From Patagioenas fasciata (lineage: Eukaryota; Chordata; Aves; Columbiformes; Columbidae): a stretch of DNA of 64,000 nt. How positions within the stretch are numbered: the stretch's first letter is position 1; every line of letters begins with the position of its first letter. The notes beneath the pieces were generated by a model. That model was not told the origin of the DNA. It did not search any database and saw nothing but the letters and a program-made list of their open reading frames with translations. The DNA lies in contig NC_092520.1 in the NCBI RefSeq assembly GCF_037038585.1, positions 7,022,501-7,086,500 on the forward strand, in the 5' to 3' direction. Of this stretch, positions 14,701-27,169 are shown in pieces. Made by a program: the position numbers and the translations under genes.

Positions 14701-15334
14701 AGAAAAGTGATTTTTTTTCATGGCAAAGTTGATAGAGATGCAAGTCTCATCTTAGCACCATTTGCTGTTGTGGGAATTTAAAACAGCAACATCCTTCTTG
14801 ATCCTTTCTCTATGTTATGACATAGTCTAGGTTGTGTTTTTTGGTGCTGTTTTATCAGTTTAAAGTTTGTTGTAGGGTGATGGAAAGTATTTTGCATTTT
14901 CTGATGCAGAACAGACATCCTGTGGCTCCACCTATACTATTACTTAGTATTTGTTTGCATGTGGTTTTTGGATTGTTACTTCCTAGCCACTTGAAGAGTC
15001 TGCATAGATTTGACCAATATTTGGAAAATAACAAATTTTTCTTCAAAAACATTTGCATGAAGATAACTTACCTTATCACAACATTCCTGACTTTTAGTAT
15101 TGACAGACCATATTATTTCTAATTACAATTTTCACAATTAGTGTTGTGTTCACCTGTAACTTTTTTTTTAATGTTATTACATTAATACATAGTTTGACAA
15201 CAGTATGCTTCAATTCTGCCAGCTTTTGCAAAGACTGCAGCTGAAAGTCAGACTGAAGACTGAATTTCATTAGTTATGGTATAAATTCATTACATCCTAG
15301 ATAGTTAACAATCTAAATGAACAGGACAGACCAA

Positions 15335-15425
15335 GGATAGGAGAATAGCTATCACAGAGAGGTGAATTGTGTTGTTCAAAATGATGTATAAGGTTAGTGG
15401 CTGAGCCAGAAATAGAACTTAGGTG
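15335..15425 (-). mobile_element. MIR-like SINE relic (minus strand)
   Basis: The plus strand reads CACAGAGAGGTGAATTG, then GTGGCTGAGCCAGAAATAG and AACTTAGGT. This matches the order of blocks in the reverse complement of MIR (GGCACAGAGAGGTTAAGT ... GTGGCAGAGCCGGGATT). Divergence is high, as expected for a relic inherited from early amniotes. An alignment against MIR would be decisive. Confidence 0.45.
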
Positions 15426-17067
15426 CAGACCTACTTGGAGAAGGCCATGGGATGACAGAGCCTATAACCCTCTCTTCTCCCTGCTGCCTTTAGAACCATT
15501 CAGAACAACATACCACAGCAGCTTCCCAGCTTCCCCTCATTCCAAATTCAACTTGAAACCAAGGTCTTAAATGTCTGAGATCAGTCTCCCATTATGCATT
15601 ATCCTCAATGTCACAGCCCATATCAGTATCATCATGTGATAAAATTATGCAGAAAGGAGATAAATCAGAGTTGCAAGTCTGAAACCAGATGGACTTATGG
15701 ATTAAATATGGATTGTTCCATTTCCATAATACTCAACCTTCATGTGAGCATCATGAATATTATGCATGATACTTGGGTCAGGGTGTTGTATTAAGACATT
15801 TGGACTGCTCCCTGGTAGCTTAAGTAGCTTGAGAAAACCACGCAGTACTGACAGTGTGCAGCACATATATTCTAAATAACAACACTGAGATGTGCTTGAA
15901 ATTAAGAGTGACAGAATAATTTAGTAGCAATGTGGGATGCAATTAACTATAATGAGATGACACTGACCAAAATGAAATTCTGAATTGGATGATTTCCTAA
16001 TAACAGCAAGGCTATTGGAATGCAGGACAAACCTGCCACATGAAATGCTTTACTTTTTCACTCACCTCATTGCAATCACCTGAATGAAAGTTGGGGCAGG
16101 ACCAGAGACTGCAAAAGGAGAGTTTGCTGATGTCTGTATGGCTGGTATGCACAACAGAGAGACTGCATGTCTTAAATAATTATTTTAATAAATAACCAAC
16201 ATGTGTTTAAAAATGTGACGCCTTCTTATTACCCAGCGATGCAATCCATAAAATGCAGTGGCAGCAGCCAGTCTAGGGAGATTTACAGGAGGTGAGAAAC
16301 TGCTCACATAGACAGAACCCAAGAATTGCAATCAAGTTTTATTTTCAAAAAATGGCTCTTCAGTAATAATGAATACAAGGTAAAGGTAGTGAATGGGTGG
16401 TATTGTCTGCAAAAATTACAAAATACCTAGAATGAAGATGGATGACAGTATGAGATTTCAAAGGGATATACTGTGAGTCTTTTTTTATTCCAGAACTAAA
16501 AGTAAATGAAGGAAATTGAAATGCCAACATCTACATGTAAATTCGTAAGCGTTAAGAGATTGTCCATTAATTGACAGTATGGGCTGTGGGATGTCTGACC
16601 CTACACAACTGGAGTGACTGCTGAGAGAAAGATTTCACCCAAGAGAAATGCATCTTAATAGTAAGGACAGCAAAGCCAATGCCAATCACGGGTTCAGAAC
16701 ATATATGGTCAAACAAAAGGTTGAAGATAAAGTAATAATCTGAAGCAGAATGACCGAGAGGACAGATGTCCCATTTATGTCTAAGCAATATAAAGGCAGA
16801 AAGAAAGTGTCCAAAGGGCAGCCATGGGAGGGAAGGGACCATGACAGTCTGGACAAAGCAAGTAGAATATGTCCCGGTTCAGAATGAAAAGCTTACTGCA
16901 GAATAGAAGGATGGTGTCAGCATATGATGAAATGTTTGCTACTGTGTGATGAGAAGGATGGTTAGTTTGATTCACAGAAGATATTAGAAATGAAAGTAAC
17001 ATCACAGATGGAAATGCAGCAACATTTGTTAGGAGAAATCTGACTAGCTGTTAATGACCTACTGAAG

Positions 17068-17125
17068 AGTTTTCTGAGAAAAGAGGTAAATTTGAAAGTT
17101 TTCTGAGAAAATAGGTAAATTTGAA
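17068..17125. repeat. 29-bp tandem duplication (2 copies)
   Basis: Two adjacent 29-bp units, 17068-17096 and 17097-17125, each beginning AGTTTTCTGAGAAAA. They differ at one base (AGAGG against ATAGG), so the duplication is fairly recent. Confidence 0.92.
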
Positions 17126-18554
17126 AACTAGATTTGGTTTGGTTTTGTATGGTTTTCTTTTAAAGAGAAATGGAGTAATGAAAGTTGATTCACAGTGTCT
17201 GCAGGGCAACAATTGAAATATACCTATTCATCTTCTTTTGACACAAAGAGGCTCATATGGTCTACTTTGAAATCTCAATGACCATTAAGGGTGGCTCAGT
17301 TAGGACTAACAATGTTAGACCAATTTTTTTTTTTTTTCTGAAATAAATAAAATAAAGAGAAGAATGATTTTTAAAAGGTAGGAGTATCTATGGGGAAGTA
17401 TTTCTGTTTTACCATAGAAGACTGAAAAATTATTTAAAAGTAAATAAAATATCTGATCCCAATGTTAGATGCACTTTCCTTAGGCAGAAAAAATATTTAG
17501 AGGGACATCTGAAGCATCACCTGCTACATTTTGTATTTGTTAAACTGAAAGAGCAAACCATTTCTACTGTCAAGCAGAAAATGCAAAAAGGGAGAAAGAA
17601 CAAAGAATGATGAAAGTACTTACTGATGAAACAGGTTCAGCTTAAACCTAAAAATGTCAGTAGTCTGTGTTAATTAAATCCTTAAAAGTAATTTGTTTTT
17701 AAAGATAATATTAATTAGAGAACCCTCATGAGAGAAGACACTAAGAGTTGTACCTCAAGTGATGGAGGTTTTCATTGTACAGCTGATTCTCAGATCTTAC
17801 TGACACAATGAACTCAAGGGAAAATATTCTCCAAAACAGCCTTACTCCAGACTTTATTAAAAACAAGGACACAATTGCTCAAGTTACATATGTAAGAGCA
17901 GAGAAGTGGGAAGATGGGAAAGGTGGACAAAGCAAGAGCCACATATTTTCACTGTGTGCACCACCCTGTTTCTTCAGGACTCTACCACTGCAGACATACA
18001 GCCAGGATTAATTATCTGCTGCAGGTAACCTGCTGCTGTAGGCTCCTGTCTACATGGCCTGTATTCACAGTTCCTTCTCCTGTTTTCTTTCTTCCCTTTT
18101 CCTGTTTTATCTAACTTTGTGTAAGCAGTGGCAACCTGTAGCTTTTTCAAAGTTAAGATAATTCCCACAAAGGACAATAATATCTGCTGCTTCGTAATTT
18201 TTCGATACACAGGGATTTTCGGCTCCCAGTGGTGATACCTTAGGTTTCTTGTATTAGTAGATATAATCACGTGAGTATGAGCTTTAGGTATTTGCTTATA
18301 CTTTGCCTTTGTATCTGACATCTTGAGCTGAGTAGGTGATGTATGTGAGAGATCGTGCTGTGACCATCCTCCATGAGTAGTTTACAAACCTCTTGGATAT
18401 TTTGGTTTGTCTGCTACTGAGAGGATACCTACATTAAAAAACATTTTAGAAATTTCTTTCAGATCAAACAAACTTATTTGTCCAGAAAGATCCATGTAAA
18501 TAATACAACTCATGCTGTTCTCTTCCATAGCATTTTCTTTTTGTTTTTTAAAAT

Positions 18555-18650
18555 TGGTGGTGGTGGTGGGTTTGAGTTTGTGGTATGTTTTTGGTTTTGT
18601 TTGTTTGTTTTTGTTGTTGTTGTGGTTTTTTTGTTTTGTTTTGTTTGATT
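18555..18650. repeat. GGT and TTTG/TTG low-complexity repeat
   Basis: A GGT run (GGTGGTGGTGGTGGG) leads into imperfect TTTG, TTG and TTTTG units. The strand is purely G and T over most of its length. Confidence 0.8.
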
Positions 18651-19339
18651 AGGTCTGTTTGGATTTTTTTTTAGTGCTGGGTTAAAAACTGGACTTGGAG
18701 AGGATATAGTATTCTTTCTCTTTTTTTAATTTTCCAGGATGTAGGAAGCAGTGTCCTAGAGTGCTATTGATGCTTACCATCAGAGGAGTCATTCTTGTCA
18801 CCCTCAATATATTTATTTTTCTTGTGGTGATACATTTGTTTTCAACTTTTTGTAACTTCTCTGCCATGGACATTTAGACCATCAAAGAAAGCACCATCCA
18901 CCCTTAGCTCAGTGCCTCCAATGAAAACTGATCAAAGTGAGGTTCATTAGATTCAATTCAGACATAGTCTTCTGGTATCCAGGCATACTTATGTTTATTT
19001 AGATTTAGGTCATTTTTTTTCACATCAGTAAATCAACACATTAGCAATCCAACATACCTACCTGGGATTAAATCACTCTTGATCCTCCTTTACATCTCTG
19101 AAAAGGTGTTCATTTAAATATTTTTTTATTTAGTAATTGAAGACATCTTAATGCGGAGAAAAATGTATACTCCTGCTCCTCCTAAAAACACATAGCTAGA
19201 TCTTTAGGTCTATATCTTCCAAGATATTTAGACTTATTCCTACTAAAAATAATTTGAATTTTTATCTTAACCAACTTTCAACATCTTCAGTGTTTCTTTC
19301 AGCAGAACGGAAATGCCGAAATGGAATACAAGTACCTAA

Positions 19340-19470
19340 GAAACCTCTGAGAATTTGGAGTTTAAACTTTGTTTGTTTTTCATCTATAAAATGGGCATAA
19401 TATTACATTATTAAAGTATAGTACATTAACAAATGTTTATGAGGTGCTCAGGTATAGCATGTGTTGGGAT
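19340..19470 (+). mobile_element. MIR-like SINE relic (plus strand)
   Basis: The block TTTTCATCTATAAAATGGGC followed by ATAATATTACATT corresponds to the MIR core-to-tail junction (TCATCTGTAAAATGGGGATAAT). About 50 bp later TTTATGAGGTGCTCAGGTA resembles the MIR tail. The order and spacing support the call; divergence is high. Confidence 0.5.
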
Positions 19471-19826
19471 TCAATAAATGAATAGCAATGAAACTCGTTC
19501 AGAGTCTTTACAGAGGCTTCAGCTGATTTCAGTGGGGATTACATCTGTGAACATCTTTCGTCTGCTATGAAAGGCCTTTGAGCCCTACAAAAACCCTAAG
19601 CTTATTTACTGTCACTAACCCACAATTTGCTAATCAAACTGTGTATGTCATCTACCACCTCATTTGTACCCAATGCTTGCACTTTTCAGGCTACTGCCTT
19701 ATGCAGATCAAAAAGCCTTTACCTGCAACACAGAACAAGTACTAGCAATTTAGCAATTTCCAAAGTACATTTTTTTTACTTTGAGATTTTTGGAGACTGC
19801 TGGACAATGAAAACTTACTGGTGAGG

Positions 19827-19930
19827 AAAAACAAGCAAGCAAACAAACAAACAAAACCAAACAAACAAAAACCCACAAAGAAACAACCATCACAAAGCAA
19901 AACAAACAAACAACTACAACCGAAAAAAAC
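19827..19930. repeat. (CAAA)n low-complexity repeat
   Basis: Degenerate CAAA and CAAG tetramers over about 100 bp, with T almost absent from this strand. Confidence 0.85.
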
Positions 19931-22929
19931 ACACCAAACTTGAGCTGGAAGTGGATCAGACCTCAGATTTTACATTTAAGTTTCTTTTTTCACAAATCTC
20001 AGATATTATGCAATGCTTATTTTGGTGTGAAAACAGTTTCAATCAAGACATTATAGAATCCTTAAAAGAAGAGTCTATAATGATATGACTGGCAGACCTT
20101 TAGCATGGCAAAATACTTGGGTGTCACTAAAATACATCCTTACATAGGTGAAAGGTAAACTGGTCACAATTGATTTCTAGCAGCCCCTTTAATTTACATA
20201 TTTATTTACTGCATTTTAATTTTCTTGGTCTGATTTCACACTTGCTTCCATCAGCTTCGTGCTCTGCTTGTAATTTGAAATTCCAGTAATCTGTTTTTCT
20301 ACTTCCTTCGTTGGGTACCAATAAAACCTCCATCTGTGTTAAAAAATTAATATTGATGTGCAGATTGAGTATAAAAATGTACCTAGACCAGCTTCAAACA
20401 AGTCTTGGTGATTTCATTAAATCTTTTTAATAGCCACTGTCAGTGGGAACTCTGTGTTCTCAGAGAAAATTATTTGCTGTATTTCTTCCAAATCATTATT
20501 TGATTTTTAAAGCAAAACAGCCCCAAGCTAAAATAATAGACAATTAGTTTGCCCACAGTCAAATTAAGATTTTTCAGCTAAGATCCTTTATGGGACATGT
20601 GGTAAATCCAGTGTGTTTTACTTTAAAACAAGAAATTCAGGAAATTCCACTTTCTATGTTAGTTTTACTGATTGTCCTATTACAGAAGGTTTGTATATTG
20701 ACTGTTTCAGTTATTGCTTACACAGTTTTATCTCAGAGTGGGAAAAGGATTATAGTGGTCCAAGGACTTTTGTGGCTCTTTTTTTTCTAGATTATTAGGA
20801 ATACTAACTGAACTGTGATTACAACAATCAAACATTACAAACACAGTACCTGGGCCAGCATAAAATGTAACCTGGAAAACTCTCATGATTTATTCAGGGT
20901 GCTTCCCATGATCTGTGCATTTGATTGAGAAATAAATTCAGATTTCTTCCTCTCCATTTCAAATTAGGAAAGATAGGTAATAGATTCCAGTAGGGGAATA
21001 AGTAACATGTCAGGCTGCAGGTCAGGTAGCAAACTGATAAAGTTTCCTTGGGAGTTTTCAAGATAACACAAATGTGTTGTTTTCCTTGCTGCTAATGGGG
21101 AAGCTCTCTGTCAGTCGGGACTGCATAGGTAAGTTATCATGAGATTAAGTAGTGTGTGGATATATAAGTACTTCAGCTGTTCTATGAGTAGCCGTTCCCT
21201 GAAAGCACACTTCCATCCTGCAATAAGCTGGCATGTCTTGCCCCTCAGAGAAAGTGAGAGGTTGCTCCAGGTCATTGGTATGGAGTAAATCCCCTGGCTT
21301 TCTTCATGGCAGCTTGTTTGGGTTACTGTATGCAAGTTTACAAATTAGAAGCAAAAAGGTTTTTCGCTTTTTTTTTTTTACTTCTTTCTCAGATTTAACT
21401 TAACTGCAATAAAGCTGCTTTGGTGAATATATCTCTTTTCTTTTTAACTAACTCATCATGTGCTTAACACCAAGCACAGGTTTAAGGTCTTGCTAAGTGT
21501 TGTGGTGAATGGGCTGCAAAAAGTAAGAATCATCTCAGCTAATTTTATGTATTTACAAGCTAGGCATCCTGTTTAAACCAGTCAGTAAGGATCCTTGTAT
21601 CATCAGTAGACAGGTGAGATTCCATAACAACAAAAGTCCATTTCCCTTAGTATCTAGCTTTACCAGTGCTTACAGCAGAGTGGTATAAATAGGCGGAGCT
21701 TGTAGCAACATTTGCCCAAAATATTCTACCACTTTCCAACCCTTTCTGGTTCAGTGGCTTATGTCTTTGTGTTTATATCTTGCATGAGGTTTTCTTCCAG
21801 GAATATATGCAGTATGTCCTTGACACCACATCAGCTTTTAACATCCTAAATGGCACATGGGATAGAATTTCTGTGCATGACCACCTCTCACGTAAACAGT
21901 CAAAACCTCCATGATACAGAGATCAAAGTCTTGTTAAGGCATTCATTTTCCTGACCTGATATGGTTAGCTCTTCTGTCCATGGAAGCCACTCCATATGTT
22001 CATCCAACATCTGCATTGTCTTTCTCCGAATTTTCGCCAGTTCTCTCATATCTGTTTTGAGATGGGCAGTAAAACTGTAAACAAGATGGAGATGAAGAGT
22101 GGACTCATAAAGTGAATAACTGAACCATCTGTCTGTTAAGACATTATCTCAGTTATTGTGTTTCTAAAGCATATGATACAATCAGGCTCTGATCTACTTC
22201 TGACAACAGACGCTACTGTAATATAAGTGCTAATAATAAAATGTAAGATGATTCTGATGATACACACCTCAAAAATGGTGCTCTGGTACTGAAATTAGAT
22301 TTGTAAACATCTATGAAAATATTAGATACATATATTGTGAAAAGCATATGCATTTTAATTAATATATACTGCAAGTGGTTGGGCCATGTTTATGAATACT
22401 ACTTTTGTCAGTTTCAAAGGATTATTTTAAAGGATTTTCTGCTATTGAAGGGATCATTTTTGTTTTCTGTTCCTAGGTATGCAAGTGACAGATGACTGTA
22501 TCTCAGGACTGCAAAGGATTTTACAGTCCCCTCTCCAGTACAGGACCTCTTTATTCCTGAGGACCCTCTATGGCAGTGTAACACAAACCACAGCTGTCAA
22601 TACATCACTAATAATGCCTAGAAACCAAGGGTAAGCTTTAAGGTTTCATATATTGAAGAACACAAACAATTTGCATTGTGTATGTGCATGAGTGCACTTA
22701 GCTTCTCTTAGACAGGTTTCTGCAAGATTTGCTTGTGAATTGGGGTGATGAGCATAGAACGTACACACAAAACTCACCAGTTCATTGATGAGTGTTCAAC
22801 AGTCCTCTGAAATTAAAGCAAAATGACTAATCTCTTCAGAAATACTAGCATTGTCAAGCTATGAAAATCTAAAGTGCAAGTGTACTGAGAAATACGGTAC
22901 CGCATAAAACTGTAAATGGCTTATCAGAG
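19931..22929. other. Gene-free stretch
   Basis: No gene, RNA or clear repeat recognised. Short ORFs (60-74 codons) on both strands look like chance. Confidence 0.5.
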
Positions 22930-23145
22930 ATGGAAGAAATGTTTTACAATGAAGGTGGTAAAACACCAGCCTAGGTTGCCCAGAGGGGTGGTGGATGCCC
23001 CATTCCTGGAGACATCCCAGACCAGGCTGGACAGGGCTCTGAGTAACCTGATGTGGGTGAGGATGTCCCTCCTCATGGCAGAGAGTTTGGGTGAGATGAC
23101 CTTTGAAGGTCCCTTCCAACCCAAAGTGTTCTATGATTCTATGAA
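22930..23145 (+). mobile_element. CR1 LINE, 3' end fragment
   Basis: About 215 bp of CR1 3' end. It shows the CTAGGTTGCCCAGAGGGGTG block, a GAGTAACCTGATGTGGGTGA segment, the 3' UTR block GATGACCTTTGAAGGTCCC and the tail TTCTATGATTCTATGAA. A 78-codon ORF at 22916-23152 runs through it and is a by-product of this repeat, not a gene. It is strongly 5' truncated, as most avian CR1 copies are. Sequence is closer to a CR1 consensus than the 30-kb and 55-kb copies, suggesting a younger insertion. Confidence 0.93.
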
Positions 23146-24425
23146 GCATTGAAAACTGAAGATGTTGCTGACCAAGAATGTTTGCATCATTTTTGAGGGC
23201 TGCTCAAGAATTTTAAATTGTATTTGCTGCATTTTAATCAGGAAAAATATGTTGCTTTTGAAACAGTGAAGAATACCTTACTGAAACAACAAAAATCTCA
23301 TTTAGACATGATTGAAAATTATAAAAAATATGAAGTGTCCCTCTTTCAGTTTTAACAAAAAGACACAACTATAGGTACCTTCCAAGCACATGTTACAGAC
23401 ACACTGATACACCACTCCACAGCAGACAGTTTTTCTTTTATTTAGGTTGATTACTGAAGTAACTTACTGAGCACAGTTTGTAACTTGTGTGCAATTCTTC
23501 AACAGCTACGAGGTTGTTGAGAAGTTGTAAGGGTTAATTCCAGTAGAACAAATCTTTGGAGAGGATGTTTATTGTGTACTTGCCAGTGTTTATTGTCTAG
23601 TGGTGCTGGAAAATACTTATGACTCAGGCAGCTAAGAATTCCTTCATTGCATTGAGGAAAAAAAAAAAAAAAAAAGGGCAGCACGTATTTTATAACAAAT
23701 ATCATAATGAGTGTTACACATTTTATTTATCACTGCATGATACACCAGGGAGCATTCTGCTCCAAGTTATCACATCTGTCTCCCATGCTGGCTGTCCTTA
23801 CTAGACAGGCTAAATTCATCTGCAAAAGCCTTTTTTTTCCACATTGAGATTTTCAAACCTTTCTTCATTTGCACTCAATGCAACTCATTGTGATCTTTTT
23901 CTACATGATTGAGAAACGAGGGAGATCTAAAATGTTACTCTGGATGACAGCACACAATGAAAGGTTCCTATCCGAACAACAACACCTATTCACGTCAAAA
24001 TCTTTTCATGGATGTCAAAGAACTAATGTGAATCACCAATTTATTTTTTTTTGGTCAACAGTATTATGCTAATTCTACAGTCACAGAAGAATATGCCCAG
24101 GTTTTATCAAGTTAATGCATTCTTGTGAAGTTAAACATTTCTTAGTAAGCAGAAGAGGATGACATTTTCTTTGCCAATGTGACTCTTCTCTTTTCCAAAA
24201 TAAAAAATGAATTATTCTAAGATTCCTCTACCCTGAATTCAGAAGTACAGACTTATTTTGTCTATTTAATGGATTTAAGTTAGCTTCAGAAGTTGGTAAA
24301 AATTATTTTCAGACTGAAGTGGGAAATAAGTGTTGTTACCTAAGTGTTAATAACAGATGACTAAAAAAAGGCAACTCAGGAATAACTGAATTACAAGAAA
24401 GTGTGGAAAAACTAGCTGGAGTTTT
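23146..24425. other. Gene-free stretch
   Basis: Unique-looking AT-rich DNA. An A18 run lies at 23658-23675. No gene or further repeat recognised. Confidence 0.5.
23658..23675. repeat. Poly-A tract (A18)
   Basis: Uninterrupted run of 18 A following TTGAGG; no retrogene body recognised upstream. Confidence 0.8.
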
Positions 24426-24730
24426 TGTACTGGGTTTGCGTGCCAAGGTTTTGGTTGCAGAGGGGCTACAGGGGCAGCTTCTGTGAGAAGCTGCTAGAAG
24501 TTTCTCTGTGTCCAATAGAACCAATGCCAGACAGCTCAAAGGCAGACCCACCACTGGCGAAGGATGAGCCCATCAGCAATGGTTGTAGCACCTCTTGGAT
24601 AATATAATTAAGAAGGGGAAAAAATCTGCTGTGGAACAGCAGGTGGAGAGACGAGTGAGAATATGTTAGAGAAGCAACTCTGCAGACACAAATGTCAATG
24701 AAGAAGGAGGGAGTTGAGGTGCTCCAAACT
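24426..24730 (+). mobile_element. Truncated endogenous-retrovirus LTR
   Basis: The fragment opens TGTACTGGGTTTGCGTGCCA and continues through GCTTCTGTGAGAAGCTGCTA, TGAGCCCATCAGCAATGG, AAGAAGGGGAAAAAAT and AACTCTGCAGACACAA. I recognise this order from an LTR family common in neoavian genomes. The 5' TG terminus is present. The 3' end is missing: similarity stops near GAGGTGCTCCAAAC and the sequence passes into unrelated AT-rich DNA without a CA terminus. No internal retroviral genes lie next to it. It is therefore a broken solo LTR or LTR remnant. The precise family name needs a repeat-library search. Confidence 0.75.
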
Positions 24731-25649
24731 ATCATTTTTCATATTAAATCTCTGAATTTGGGAAGAAAATCAAAACACTATAAGCACTCAAAGCTATGTT
24801 TCAAATGCAAGAAACTATTAAAATGAAATATAATTCTAAGTTGGAGAAAAAAAAATCTACTTAGGAATGTCAAATAACTAAGCTTAATGAAAACCAAGAT
24901 ACAAATTTGTATGCTTTCAGTCACTACTCATACAGTTTGTAAAAATAGTTTACACCAGAAAAATAACTTGCAGTCCATTTACAGTCACTGGAGCCTCCTT
25001 CCCAGACAAATACTCTAGTAGGCACTTAATTTAGCTCATAATAAACTTCTGCAAATCATAGAGTTCAAGTGGGGTCCAAATGTTGCTGAACTTAAATCTG
25101 GGATAATTAATTGCTATAATGAATATAATATTAAAGGAAACATGTCCATGCATTCGTGGCTTTTCAGTTCATAGTTTTGATTATCACATTATAACCTCAT
25201 TAGCAGCAGGAAAGTAAGAAATTCAGAACTTCATTGAAAGGTGTTCTATTCTGACTGCTCCACAGAGAACAGACATTGTTAGGTATCTTATATGAGCTTG
25301 CTTCTATTAAAAGCAAATTGAAATTAAGAGTAATTTTTATTCCTTTATTAGAAGCAATTCTCACAATTGCTGCCATATCAACTACAAATTCCGTGGTGCA
25401 CCCTCTTTCAGGTATATGACAGTATGATTTAGTGAACTCAGTCAATCAGGAAATAAACTTTGTTTCATATAAAAAATGTGGAAATGTATTACAGCTTTTT
25501 AGTTCGATAACACACATTGTTAAATCTACTTGTCAAATCCAGAATGCAAATTGCATGCTACAAGTCACCAAGATTAGTCCAAGTAGACATCCGGTAGATA
25601 GCTCGCTCTTAGTATGTAGACATTTTCTTATTTAGCTATTTATCTCCCC
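24731..25649. other. Gene-free stretch
   Basis: AT-rich DNA between the LTR remnant and the retroelement ORF1 relic. Nothing recognised. Confidence 0.45.
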
Positions 25650-25689
25650 ACATGACCCCACCATCCACCCCCCAAGTCTTTTTTAAGCA

Positions 25690-26440
25690 TCTTTGAGGAA
25701 AAAGTATTGTCAGAAGGCTACATAACATCAGGGAGGCCAAGAAGGAGTTAGTTAGATAGCTCATTCCAAGCTCAGTCTGCAGTGAGCCCACAGCGCATGG
25801 CCAAACAGCCAAAAACTTCCCCACTGGCACACACAGAAAGGAGAGGGGGGAGTAAAACTGAAGAATGGAAGCTTGCAAGGGCAAGGACCAGCTGGAGGAA
25901 GACTTCCCCTGAAGCCTAAAGTGGCCTTGCGAAACCACTTCAACAGTCTGCAGACTGAAGAAGAAAGATCTGTCACAGCAAGAGATGCTAGAGCTTAGGC
26001 AGCCCTATCTGCTCCCCGTATAATAACCAGCGCAACTAAGGAAATGCAACAGGTGACAGTAGTAAGCAATTCTCTTTGCTGACCTGATGCACTCTCTAGA
26101 GGTATGCTATTTATCAGGAGTTCGTATCAGGCATGTCCTTAAAAGACTACCAGGCTGTGTACAGTCCCCTGACTATTATTTGCCACTGTTGTTTCACGTG
26201 GACATCAGTGATACAGCCAGGAGCAGTCTGAAAAGTATCAAGGATTACAGAGCCCTGGGAGTGGTGTTGAGGGACTCGAGCACAGGTAGTTTTTTTCAAC
26301 AAACCTCCCAGTCAAAGGGAAGAGGTTTAAAAGAGCCACTTGAACCTGGTGAATCAACAAATGGCCACAGGACTGGTGCCACCACCAGGGTTTCGGCTGC
26401 TTAAACCATGATACTCACTTTGCAAAACTTGGTCTACCAT
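25690..26440 (+). mobile_element. Decayed retroelement ORF1, esterase (SGNH-like), probably CR1 5' region
   Basis: The best-preserved part is 26087-26404, where a 105-codon frame contains LLFHVDISDTARSSLKSI followed by KDYRALGVVLRDS. This matches the avian repeat-encoded block that normally reads HVGTNDTAR followed by a conserved DYRALG motif. In SGNH hydrolases the G-x-N-D part is catalytic block III; here it reads D-I-S-D, so the motif is lost. CR1-like elements are known to carry an esterase ORF1. Upstream, about 26020-26085 (AGCGCAACTAAGGAAATG and GACCTGATGCACTCTCTAG) fits the preceding part of the same ORF in shifted frames. Downstream, GGGTTTCGGCTGCTTAAACC continues the match with an in-frame stop. 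Frameshifts and stops make it a fossil. The outer limits are uncertain; 25690-26020 is assigned only by continuity. Confidence 0.6.
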
Positions 26441-27111
26441 GTTAAAGAAGGTACAGTGACTGTCCTCTTATCTTTCAGAACAGAAGGAGAAGAACACCCC
26501 AGACATCTGGAAATACATATTTCAACAGTTGCTGTTCAATAGCTCTAAATACATCTTTCCCAGTACTCAAGATATTCCTTCCTTATTTTACTTCTGCTAT
26601 GGTATTCATTGTCTAATACAGCGGAGAAGATTAAAAGCTTTCCTAGTGTTACCAGTTGTTTTTTTTTGTCTGGATTGGCTTAGTTTATTTAAATGATGCT
26701 TACAGTACAAGAAAGAAACCATTTAGCCTGAAAACAATAATCTTAGATAATATTTGTACAGGAGATTGAAGGTGACAGACTGAAACAAGCTTTGCTGCCT
26801 AATATCCTTCTATTTATCTAGTCTTTAATAGAACATAAAAAGGCATTATTGCAACCCAAATGATAAACTCTTGGAGTCAATATGAACCCTCACTAATGGG
26901 TAGAGTGTTATTGCTTTATTGAAGGTCCCAAGCAGGGTCAAAATTCAATATGAAAACTAAAAGTGAAAATCAGTCTTTTTTTTTTTTTCTCTCTAAGCAA
27001 CATAGCAGAGGAAAAGAATGCTAGCAAGACATCTCAGCACTTTTTTTTTTGCTTGTCAATCGAGCCAAGCCTTTAGTTACCTTAGGACCTATGACGAAAC
27101 TTGAAATTCAA

Positions 27112-27169
27112 AGCAGCATTGAAGTAAGAATTGTCTATATAGCAGCATTGAAGTAAGAATTGTCTATAT
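27112..27169. repeat. 29-bp tandem duplication (2 perfect copies)
   Basis: Units 27112-27140 and 27141-27169 are identical, each beginning AGCAGCATTGAAGTAAG and ending TCTATAT. Identity of the two copies points to a very recent duplication or a population-polymorphic copy number. Confidence 0.95.

Larger units (their letters stand above)
8383..15329. other. Gene-free stretch
   Basis: AT-rich sequence without a supportable gene. It holds an AACC microsatellite at 8648-8674 and an A16 run at 11696-11711. A segment at about 8985-9060 has a faint reverse-MIR flavour (CCCCTATTTACAGATCAAAG) that I do not call. ORFs of 60-97 codons occur on both strands and none resembles a known protein. Confidence 0.5.
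15426..19339. other. Gene-free stretch
   Basis: AT-rich DNA with no supportable gene. It holds a 29-bp tandem duplication at 17068-17125, a T run near 17322-17338 and a G/T-rich simple repeat at 18555-18650. The 115-codon minus-strand ORF at 17974-18321 has no recognisable domain and is probably chance. Confidence 0.5.

Noticed and set aside
17974..18321. 115-codon minus-strand ORF
   Set aside because: No domain or conservation evidence; overlaps other ORFs on the opposite strand.
22859..23152. Overlapping ORFs of 66-96 codons on both strands
   Set aside because: They lie in a CR1 3' end; the plus-strand frame is CR1 sequence and the others are its shadows.
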